From: Acidobacteriota bacterium
Lineage (GTDB): Bacteria; Acidobacteriota; Terriglobia; Terriglobales; Acidobacteriaceae
Direction of reading: 5' to 3'
Assembly (NCBI GenBank): GCA_031296105.1
Contig: JARLGJ010000030.1
Span: 51,060 to 115,059 of the forward strand
DNA length: 64,000 nucleotides
The stretch's first letter is position 1. Each line of letters opens with the position of its first letter. Position numbers and translations under genes: made by a program. The notes under the pieces were generated by a model. That model made no database searches. It saw nothing but the letters and a program-made list of their open reading frames with translations, and had not been told where the DNA came from. Shown piece after piece: positions 57,796 through 64,000 of this stretch.

Positions 57796-59145
57796 ATGAA
57801 ACGTACCGCGTTAGCAGCAGCGGCAGTCTTATGTGCGTTGGCGTGCGTGTTGTGGCTGGCAGCGAGCCGGGCGCACGTGGCGCTGCCGGAGCATCTATTT
57901 CCGGCGCTGCGCTGGGCCGCCTTGGCAGCGCTGTCTTTGTATGCCGCGCCGCGCCGCTCGCTCACCACCTGGATTTTGGTCTCCATGCTGGCCGGGGCGG
58001 AACTGGGGCACGACGCGCCGCACGCCGCGATGAACCTGCGCGTGCTGAGCCTGATCTTCCTGCGGCTCATCAAGACCATCATCGCTCCGCTGCTGTTTGC
58101 CACGCTGGTCAGCGGCATTGCCGGTCATGCCAATCTGCGGCAGGTGGGGCGCATGGGCGTGAAGGCCATCGTGTATTTCGAGGTTATCACCACCTTCGCG
58201 CTGGCCATTGGCCTGGGGGCGATTCATCTCTCGCAGGCGGGCGTGGGTATTCATCTTGCGCCAACTCTGGCGGCTGGAGACACACTGCCTGCGCAGAAGC
58301 TCACGCTCACCGAAACATTGCTGCATGTATTTCCCGAAAACATCGCCAAGAGCATTGCTGAAGGTCAGGTGCTGCAGGTAGTAGTGTTCGCCGTGCTGTT
58401 CGGCATTGCACTGGCCATGGTACGGGAGGAGCGGCGACGGCCTTTGCTGGCGTTGATCGAATCGCTGGCCGAGGTGATGTTTAAGTTCACCAATGTCGTC
58501 ATGTATTTTGCTCCCATCGGAGCGGGCGCAGCGCTGGCGGTCACGGTGGCGTCCACGGGCCTGGGTGTGCTGGTGAACCTGGCGCGTCTGCTGGCCACGC
58601 TCTACGCGGCGCTGGCGGTGTTTGTGCTATGCGTGCTGCTGCCAGTGGCGCTGCTGGCGCGGGTTCCACTGCGGCGCTTTGTGAAGGCCGTGGCCGAGCC
58701 GGTGTCCATTGCCTTTGCCACCTCCAGCAGCGAGGCCGCGCTGCCGGTAGCGATGGAGCGCATGGAGCAGATGGGCGTGGCGCGTCAGGTGGTGGCCTTC
58801 GTCATGCCGACTGGCTACAGCTTCAATCTGGACGGCAGCACGTTGTACCTTTCGCTGGCGGCAATTTTTGTGGCGCAAGCGGGAGGCGTGCATCTCGGAT
58901 TGCGAAACGAATTGCTTCTGATGTTCACGCTCATGCTGACAAGCAAAGGCGTGGCGGGCGTTTCGCGCGCGGCGCTGGTGATTTTACTGGGCACGGTGGG
59001 CAGCTTCGGATTGCCAGTTGAGCCTGTGTTTTTGCTGCTCGGCATCGATCAACTGATGGACATGGGCCGCACTTCATTGAATGTACTGGGCAATTGTTTG
59101 GCAACAGTGGTGGTGGCGCAATGGGAGGGAGAAGCCGGGGGGTAG
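57796..59145 (+). CDS. Dicarboxylate/amino-acid:cation symporter (DAACS)
   Basis: The 449-residue membrane protein has eight helices and two hairpins of the GltP/DctA family. The signature AFATSSSEAALPVAMERMEQMGV is the first re-entrant hairpin (HP1, about residue 290). GYSFNLDGSTLYLSLAAIFVAQ is helix 7 with the substrate and sodium/proton site, and SKGVAGVSRAALVIL is HP2. Substrates are glutamate, aspartate or C4-dicarboxylates; which cannot be told. A TTG at 57748 would add 16 residues and run through the direct repeats; ATG 57796 (MKRTALAA) matches better. Confidence 0.93.
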   Translation: MKRTALAAAAVLCALACVLWLAASRAHVALPEHLFPALRWAALAALSLYAAPRRSLTTWILVSMLAGAELGHDAPHAAMNLRVLSLIFLRLIKTIIAPLLFATLVSGIAGHANLRQVGRMGVKAIVYFEVITTFALAIGLGAIHLSQAGVGIHLAPTLAAGDTLPAQKLTLTETLLHVFPENIAKSIAEGQVLQVVVFAVLFGIALAMVREERRRPLLALIESLAEVMFKFTNVVMYFAPIGAGAALAVTVASTGLGVLVNLARLLATLYAALAVFVLCVLLPVALLARVPLRRFVKAVAEPVSIAFATSSSEAALPVAMERMEQMGVARQVVAFVMPTGYSFNLDGSTLYLSLAAIFVAQAGGVHLGLRNELLLMFTLMLTSKGVAGVSRAALVILLGTVGSFGLPVEPVFLLLGIDQLMDMGRTSLNVLGNCLATVVVAQWEGEAGG

Positions 59146-59201
59146 ATAGGATAGCCTAGATCGAGTGGGGCTTATCTTAAGATTCCGGCGGAAAGTGGCT
59201 G

Positions 59202-59275
59202 TTTCGAGACGAAACGGGTGTTAAATAAGGGTCATGAACCTCCTGCGGGCGACAAGTCCACAGGGGAAACGGTGA
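59202..59275. other. Structured intergenic segment before a terminator
   Basis: GTTTCG-AGA-CGAAAC (59202-59215) is a small perfect hairpin. Further on, GGGTCA (about 59229) pairs with TGACCC, enclosing CCTCCTG and CAGGGG, so a multi-part fold is possible. I could not match it to a known RNA family. It lies 3' of both neighbours. Confidence 0.35.
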
Positions 59276-59308
59276 CCCACCGGCGGACATAGTCGGTGGG
59301 CTTTTTTT
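59276..59308 (+). terminator. Rho-independent terminator
   Basis: CCCACCG pairs with CGGTGGG around an 11-base loop and is followed by C and seven T. It ends either the symporter transcript or a small RNA starting after 59150. Confidence 0.85.
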
Positions 59309-59323
59309 GCTTGCCGACGCAGG

Positions 59324-59881
59324 TTACTGCTGTTTTTCGCTGGCGGGAGTTTCGCCGGCGATGTAGAGCTCCACGGAGCGCAGCAGGAGTCCCTGGGCTT
59401 TCAGAATGTATTCGACGGCATCGCGCACGGCGCCGTCGCCGCCGCGATGGTCGGTGATGACGTGGGCTTCGTCCTTCACATCCTCGCGGGCGTTAGCCAC
59501 GGCGAAGGCCAGTCCGCAGTTCCGCATTACGGGAAGGTCGATGATGTCATCGCCGACGTAAGCGGCTTGCTCGGGCTTGAGGTTTTCCTTCTCCAGAATA
59601 TCGTGGAAGGCCGAGAGTTTGTCGCCGATTCCCTGATACACATAATCAATCTTGAGATCGCGGCCGCGCAGGCGCACGGTTTCCGAGACACGCTTGGTGA
59701 TGAGACCGGTTTTCAATCCCGACAGGCGGGCGAGAGAAAACGCGGTGCCGTCATGAGCGTTGAAGGCCTTGGCCTCAACTTGTCCACCCTGGTAGGGGAT
59801 GAGGAAGAAGGTGCCGTCGGTCATAACGCCATCGACATCGAGGAGCAGGAGCTTTATCTTTTTTGCACGGGCCTGAGACAT
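59324..59881 (-). CDS. kdsC: 3-deoxy-D-manno-octulosonate 8-phosphate phosphatase
   Basis: KdsC removes phosphate from KDO-8-P in the pathway to lipopolysaccharide KDO. The 185-residue HAD enzyme without a cap has motif I LLDVDGVMTDG (residue 12), the KdsC-type FNAHDGTAF segment, motif II TGLITKR, and motif IV GDDIIDLPVMRNCGLAFAV. It confirms a lipopolysaccharide-making Gram-negative envelope, in agreement with PagL. A TACAAT six bases before ATG 59881 suggests a leaderless mRNA. The gene is divergent from the exported protein that starts 50 bases away. Confidence 0.93.
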   Translation of the reverse strand: MSQARAKKIKLLLLDVDGVMTDGTFFLIPYQGGQVEAKAFNAHDGTAFSLARLSGLKTGLITKRVSETVRLRGRDLKIDYVYQGIGDKLSAFHDILEKENLKPEQAAYVGDDIIDLPVMRNCGLAFAVANAREDVKDEAHVITDHRGGDGAVRDAVEYILKAQGLLLRSVELYIAGETPASEKQQ

Positions 59882-59887
59882 GGCCGG

Positions 59888-59893
59888 ATTGTA
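59888..59893 (-). promoter_or_regulatory. Putative -10 of kdsC (TACAAT), leaderless arrangement
   Basis: TACAAT-CCGGCC-ATG on the minus strand leaves six bases between hexamer and start codon, the same as at queF. Confidence 0.5.
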
Positions 59894-59931
59894 GCATTCC
59901 GCCCCGGCGCGGCGCGGGACATGAGGTGAGG

Positions 59932-61392
59932 ATGAAGAAGGTTTCCGTGTTGCTGCTGCTCGTTCTGGCACTCCTGCCGGCCGTAGCGGCCACGCACAAG
60001 AAGAAGAAAGCCGCTGCTCCCGCGGCAGCGAAGAGCCAGGCAAACAAGAAGGGCGCAAAAGCGCCAGGCCATGCTGCCGGGACGAAGGGTCGCAAAGCAG
60101 TGTCGCGCAAAGCTGCGCCACGCGATGCAACTCCCTCGAAGGCAGCCTCCACAGGCAGAACGTTGCGCGGTAAGTCCGCAGGCCGGCAAAAAGGACCGGC
60201 GGTAAGCCGCGCCCAGATGGAGCTGGCGCAGAGCATGGCCGGCGAGGTGTATCGCATGGGGCAAAAGCTGGCGCCGCAACAGCGCGTGCCGCTACTGTTG
60301 CGTCTGCTGTACACCATGCGCCCCGAAGTGCTGGCGGAAGAAAAGCAGAAGTGGGCGGAAGAGCTGTTTGTGACGGCGTGGCAACTGCCGCAGGAGACGG
60401 TAGAGGATCGCGCGGCGCGCAACTCGGCGATGGCCACAGCCGCGGCGCGCATGTCGATTTACGATGCCGACCGCGCGCTGGCCATGCTGGATAACGAGCC
60501 GGCGGGAATGGGGCCGGATGACGAGGCCGATGCGCGCAGCATGGCCGCGCGGCTGGTGTTTGCCGCCTTCCTGCGGCGGCACGGCGCGGCTGGCAGCAGG
60601 GAACTGGCGGCGCACGCAAGGCGCTGGAGCGAGCACGGCGGCTATCCGTGGGCGGCGATGGAAGCAGCCATGGCGCATCTGCGTCCGGACGGCGCGGCGT
60701 CGGCGGAGTTCTTTCAGCAGGAGCTGGATGCCTTCCACGGCGGACACGACGGCCTGTTTGGCACGAGTGAGTTTGCCGGGCTCGTGCAGCAGGCGGTGGA
60801 GATGGAAGCAGTCCCCTCGGCGGCGGCCGAGAACGCTGGCTCGGCCGTGGTGGAGCACTTGCAGCGGCTGACCGGCGGAGATGCGGCGCAGTTAACGCCG
60901 AAGCAGAAGAATCTGGTGGCGCAGACGGTGGCTGCTTTGCGCACGGTCGCACCCAAAGCCAATGGGGTGCTGCAAGAGTCGATGCCGTCGCTGGTGGCGT
61001 TGCGCGTGGTGCGCACGGTGCCGGTGGACACGGCGGCCATCGATCCAGAGTTGGAAGCGGCGTTCCAGCAATTGGCGGCGGCGATGCGTCAGGGCAGAGG
61101 CGAGGATTTGCGGACGGCGATCGTGAACGGTGTGCGCTTGCTGAACCTGCGCTATCCGGCCAAGGCCTGCGCGGGCTGTACGGCGCCGGATGCGCAGTCC
61201 GCGGCGCTGGTGCTGCTGGCGGCCTATGCCGCGCCCGGCTCGATTGGTGAACAGTTGAAGGGCATCGAAGATCCGTATTGGCGCGCGTACTTCCTGGCGA
61301 TTGCCGCGCAGCAGATGGGCGAGCCGACGCGCGTGGCCGATCCCGCGCGCAGGGCCGTGGAAGAGGAAAAGGAAGAGGCCGAGCCGGAATAA
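59932..61392 (+). CDS. Exported alpha-helical protein with basic N-terminal linker
   Basis: The 486-residue protein has a signal peptide (MKKVSVLLLLVLALLPAVAA). A Lys/Ala/Arg/Gly-rich low-complexity segment follows (residues 20-95, THKKKKAAAPAAAK to SAGRQKG), which should be very basic and disordered, as in nucleic-acid or polymer-binding tails. The rest is all-helical with HEAT- or TPR-like pairs. One Cys pair is present (ACAGC). The end is acidic (EEEKEEAEPE). I do not recognise the family. GAGGTGAGG precedes ATG 59932. It precedes the glycosyltransferase by 154 bases. Confidence 0.75.
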   Translation: MKKVSVLLLLVLALLPAVAATHKKKKAAAPAAAKSQANKKGAKAPGHAAGTKGRKAVSRKAAPRDATPSKAASTGRTLRGKSAGRQKGPAVSRAQMELAQSMAGEVYRMGQKLAPQQRVPLLLRLLYTMRPEVLAEEKQKWAEELFVTAWQLPQETVEDRAARNSAMATAAARMSIYDADRALAMLDNEPAGMGPDDEADARSMAARLVFAAFLRRHGAAGSRELAAHARRWSEHGGYPWAAMEAAMAHLRPDGAASAEFFQQELDAFHGGHDGLFGTSEFAGLVQQAVEMEAVPSAAAENAGSAVVEHLQRLTGGDAAQLTPKQKNLVAQTVAALRTVAPKANGVLQESMPSLVALRVVRTVPVDTAAIDPELEAAFQQLAAAMRQGRGEDLRTAIVNGVRLLNLRYPAKACAGCTAPDAQSAALVLLAAYAAPGSIGEQLKGIEDPYWRAYFLAIAAQQMGEPTRVADPARRAVEEEKEEAEPE

Positions 61393-61546
61393 ACCCGCCT
61401 CATAGACATGGCAGGCCCCTTGTGCACTGTGTGCGGGATTGCGATGAAGTACGATAGTTAAAGTGCTCTCCGACGGGGGCTGTCGCTTGTTGCGACCGCC
61501 GCGCCGGACATTGCGAAATCACAGCCTTTTTTATGGAGATGACTGC

Positions 61547-62596
61547 TTGAGCCGCATTCTGATTGTGGCCTATCCGCCGCTGCCGGAGGGAGAGAACAGC
61601 GTGCTGGGCGGCGAGGACGTTGTGCGCTCATTGACGCGCGAGTTGCGCCTGCGCGGACACCACGTGGATGTTGCCTCCTGCCCCGGTGGAGGCGGCGCGC
61701 TCAACGCGCCGGGCAGCGTGCCGGAGTGCGCTTGCCAGAATGCCTGCCTGCGCCAGACGGACCATGATCGGCAGGTGCTTGAGGCCTGCGCCGCGCAGCG
61801 CTATCACGCGGTGCTGGATCACAGCGGACATTTCTTCCGCCATGCCGCAGAGGTGGATGGCTTTGTGCTGGCCACGCTGCACCTGCCGCGCGCGGCCTAT
61901 CCCGCGGAGGCCTTCCGCAATCCGGCGCCGAATGTTTACTTCATCTGTGTCAGCGAGAGCCAGCGCGAGGAGTTCCGCGACCTGCCGCGGCTGATGCCCG
62001 TGATTCATAACGGCGTGGAACTACGGCGGCTGGAGATGGGACGCCGGCGCGCTGGCTACGTGTTGTGGCTGGGACGGGTTTCTCGCCAGAAGGCGCCGCA
62101 CCTGGCGATTGACGCGGCGGAGAAGGCCGGTCTGCCGTTGCTGCTGGCGGGCCAGTTGGGCACCTCGGCCGAGGACAAGGCATATTGGCAGAATGAGGTG
62201 TTGCCGCGCGTTGACCACGACCGTGTGCGCTGGGCCGAGTGGCCGTCGTTTGAGGACCGGGTGAGCTATTTGCGCGAATCCCGCGCGCTGCTGGTGACCT
62301 CGCAGGAGCCCGAGGTGAGCGCGCTGATGGCTCTGGAGGCGATGGCCTGCGGCACGCCCGTGGTGAGCTTTCCCGCGGGCGCCATGCGCGAGGTGGTCAC
62401 GCCGGAGACTGGCTTCCTGGTAAACGGCGTGGAGGAGATGGCCGCCGCCTGCCACAACCTGCGCAACATTCGCGCCCTCGATTGCCGCGTGCGGGTGCAC
62501 GAGCACTACTCGATTACCGCCATGGCCGAGGCCTACGAGGTTCTAATGCAGGAGTTGGAAGAGCAAAAACAGCGCATTGAGCGGCTTGAGGAGTAG
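61547..62596 (+). CDS. GT4-family glycosyltransferase
   Basis: The 349-residue protein has the GT-B layout. The N-terminal Rossmann domain is RILIVAYPPLPEGE and GGEDVVRSLTRELRLRGHHVDVASC. The C-terminal domain is YVLWLGRVSRQKAPHLAIDAAEKAG and the nucleotide-sugar site EPEVSALMALEAMACGTPVVSFPAGAMREVV. The E-X7-E motif is present. It ends in a coiled-coil-like tail (VLMQELEEQKQRIERLEE). The start is TTG 61547, with GGAG eight bases upstream, because no ATG fits the Rossmann start. The donor and acceptor sugars are unknown. Part of its 3' end recurs 1.2 kb downstream. Confidence 0.88.
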   Translation: MSRILIVAYPPLPEGENSVLGGEDVVRSLTRELRLRGHHVDVASCPGGGGALNAPGSVPECACQNACLRQTDHDRQVLEACAAQRYHAVLDHSGHFFRHAAEVDGFVLATLHLPRAAYPAEAFRNPAPNVYFICVSESQREEFRDLPRLMPVIHNGVELRRLEMGRRRAGYVLWLGRVSRQKAPHLAIDAAEKAGLPLLLAGQLGTSAEDKAYWQNEVLPRVDHDRVRWAEWPSFEDRVSYLRESRALLVTSQEPEVSALMALEAMACGTPVVSFPAGAMREVVTPETGFLVNGVEEMAAACHNLRNIRALDCRVRVHEHYSITAMAEAYEVLMQELEEQKQRIERLEE

Positions 62597-62779
62597 TGGG
62601 GGCGCGCGCCACGTTCACCACTCTGTGAGCGCGAGGGCCGAAGAAATCCAAGTGCAGGACGGCCTTTCTCCGCCCGCCGGTCGAAAGATGCGCCCCGGCG
62701 ATTCGGCCCAGTGACGAGAAGCCCGAAGCAAGCAGCCTCCCGCCACCCTCGCCTCTGATGATCCTCAGAATGTAACGTC

Positions 62780-63289
62780 CTATTCCGCCAGCGCCAGCCC
62801 AGCAACAACTTCGGCAACTTTGTCGAGTATCTGCTTCCAGCCCTCCAATTGGCCGCTATTCTTGGCGCTCTCCATGGGTTCATTGCCAATGAAGGTGAGC
62901 TTGGTCTGTCCATCTCCAAAGTCCTCAAAGAGGACCACGTCGCAGGCACCCTCTATGGCTTCATGTTCTATTCCATAGTGTTCAGGCTCAACCTTGTTGC
63001 CCTTCGCGTCGGAAAAATACATGGAGGAGACAATCTTCTCGTGCGGAACAATCTCGTGGTATTCCCCAGCATTCCAGAACTCCTGCCCATCCGGCGTTCT
63101 CATGCAGCAGAGAAATTTTCCTCCCACACGAAAATCCATCTCGCAAACCGGCGCGGTAAAACCCTTCGGCCCCCACCACTGCATCACGTATTTCGGATCG
63201 GTCCACGCCTTCCAAACCAATGCGCGTGGGGCATCAAAAACCCGGGTGATAACCATCCGCTCTGTCTCGTTAGACGCGCTACCTGTCAT
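62780..63289 (-). CDS. SRPBCC/AHSA1-family protein
   Basis: The 169-residue protein has the START-like fold of the AHSA1 group: FDAPRALVWKAWTDPKYVMQWWGPKGF at the N terminus, EMDFRVGGKFLCCMRTPDG in the middle and a C-terminal helix GWKQILDKVAEVV. Such proteins are often encoded with ArsR regulators, as here, where the two overlap by 11 bases. Ligand unknown. Confidence 0.9.
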   Translation of the reverse strand: MTGSASNETERMVITRVFDAPRALVWKAWTDPKYVMQWWGPKGFTAPVCEMDFRVGGKFLCCMRTPDGQEFWNAGEYHEIVPHEKIVSSMYFSDAKGNKVEPEHYGIEHEAIEGACDVVLFEDFGDGQTKLTFIGNEPMESAKNSGQLEGWKQILDKVAEVVAGLALAE

Positions 63290-63623
63290 CTCGGACCTCC
63301 GCCTTTTTCATTTGATTCACGACCGCATCCAGCTTGTCGAATCTCTCTTCCCAGAAGCGGCGATAGCTGATTGCCCAGGCGCTGACGGTCTTGATCGCCT
63401 CCGGCCTGAGCGTGCATACACTCTCCCGTCCACGCTTCGTCTTGACCACAAGCCGCGCCCGAACCAGGCAGGCAATGTGTTTTGAAATCATCTGCTGCGA
63501 GAGGGCAAACGGCTGCGTCAATCCATGCACCGAGGCCGGCCCATGGGAGAGCCGTTCGATCATCGCCCTGCGGGTAGGATCAGACAAAGCCGCAAATGTG
63601 GTGCCCAGCTTATCCACAATCAT
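63279..63623 (-). CDS. ArsR-family regulator paired with SRPBCC protein
   Basis: The 114-residue protein has the winged helix TTFAALSDPTRRAMIERLSHGPASV and LSQQMISKHIACLVRARLVVKTKRGRE. The tail includes WEERFDKLD, typical of ArsR regulators that pair with AHSA1/SRPBCC proteins. It lacks a metal-binding Cys motif. It is translated together with the SRPBCC gene. Its base composition is less GC-rich than the flanking glycosyltransferase, which hints at separate origin. Confidence 0.9.
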   Translation of the reverse strand: MIVDKLGTTFAALSDPTRRAMIERLSHGPASVHGLTQPFALSQQMISKHIACLVRARLVVKTKRGRESVCTLRPEAIKTVSAWAISYRRFWEERFDKLDAVVNQMKKAEVRDDR

Positions 63624-63670
63624 ATGGCAGTGAAAAGTCCGCCGCTGTCAAGCAACTATTCGCGATTCAG

Positions 63671-63830
63671 GATGGCTGCTTCCCACTCTCGGAAGCCTGC
63701 CCCGCGCGCCCTCGATTGCCGCATGAGGGGGCACGAACACGACTCGATCACCGCCATGGCCGAGGCCTATGTGGTTCTGATGCAGGAACTGGAAGAACAA
63801 AAGCCGAGGCTGAGCCGGCTCGACGAATAA
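63671..63830 (+). pseudogene. Remnant of a second glycosyltransferase gene (3' end only)
   Basis: The last 42 codons, including the stop (63705-63830), align without gaps to 62471-62596 of the glycosyltransferase, with 101 of 126 bases identical by hand count. Most protein residues are kept (HEH.SITAMAEAY.VLMQELEEQK), while many changes are at third positions. Weaker similarity continues upstream to an MAA triplet at 63671. The rest of the gene is missing; an unrelated ArsR/SRPBCC pair lies between the copies. Confidence 0.85.
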
Positions 63831-63945
63831 CCCGGGTGCTTACTGTTTGCGCAGCTAGAGAAGCTCTGAACAAGTCAGTCTTGCAAGCTGTTTTACGGGA
63901 GTTATACCGGTCGCCGATAGATTTTGATGGGAAGATGTTTTGTCA

Positions 63946-64000
63946 GGGCACGGATTTATCCGTGCCGTACAAGCCGCATAAACACAGGGGCTTCAGCCCC
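63946..64000. repeat. Dispersed palindromic repeat at the window end
   Basis: GGCACGGA-TTTA-TCCGTGCC (63947-63966) is a perfect 8-bp stem, followed by a spacer and GGGGCT-TC-AGCCCC. This two-stem layout is familiar to me from intergenic repeats of Acidobacteriaceae genomes. Part of it may lie beyond the window. Confidence 0.7.

Overview
The window is a GC-rich bacterial chromosomal segment that most resembles an acidobacterium of the Terriglobia/Acidobacteriaceae type. This is inferred from gene content: a giant Ig/choice-of-anchor-D/NHL surface protein, an M56 peptidase with BlaI, acidobacterial-style palindromic intergenic repeats, PagL, KdsC and TolC/HlyD (a Gram-negative envelope), and a double-cubane reductase. 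No 16S or other marker rRNA is present, so the assignment is provisional. No plasmid, phage, CRISPR array or intact transposon is seen. Most of the window is ordinary chromosome.

Layout. 1-153: C-terminal end of a membrane protein. 0.4-6.1 kb, minus strand: glmU (UDP-GlcNAc synthesis), a BlaI repressor/M56 metallopeptidase pair, yvcK and a TPR protein. 6.2-13.2 kb, plus strand: lepB, an NAD-binding protein, then carA, a small exported protein, carB and an exported FKBP, with a candidate ArgR operator before carA. 13.3-16.7 kb, minus strand: rimO-yacG-pgpA-NHL/IPT protein. 16.8-20.3 kb, minus strand: HlyD adaptor, TPR protein and TolC-like channel with no pump beside them. 20.5-22.3 kb: queF and an MFS transporter. 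22.4-27.4 kb, minus strand: exported OB-like protein and AhpD-like protein, anti-sigma/antagonist pair, HAD phosphatase, and an ATPase plus double-cubane reductase pair. 27.7-32.8 kb, minus strand: mutS and a large membrane TPR protein.

32.9-38.1 kb, plus strand: a GalT-family protein lacking the usual nucleophilic His, yebC, pagL, ftcD and an exported protein of unknown function. 38.1-42.3 kb: ArsR, slipin-SPOR pair, and a divergent TetR/DHA2 efflux pair sharing an operator. 42.4-47 kb, minus strand: exported M1 aminopeptidase and aldehyde dehydrogenase. 47.2-55.7 kb, minus strand: outer-membrane barrel and the 2,638-residue repeat protein. 55.7-56.65 kb is gene-poor and ends at tRNA-Ala(GGC). 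56.9-62.6 kb: dapD, a dicarboxylate/amino-acid symporter, kdsC, an exported protein and a GT4 glycosyltransferase. 62.8-63.8 kb: an ArsR/SRPBCC pair lying between the glycosyltransferase and a duplicated remnant of its 3' end. The window ends in a palindromic dispersed repeat.

The best candidates for further work are the GalT-like protein with His-to-Thr at the nucleophile position, the C-terminal sorting-like region of the giant protein, a recurring TANNNT element 6-11 bases before start codons (probable leaderless mRNAs), the tryptophan-heptad extension of the M56 peptidase, and the glycosyltransferase remnant. I did not find clear evidence of a wholly new multi-gene system. All starts, identities and structures were read by eye; no database search was run.
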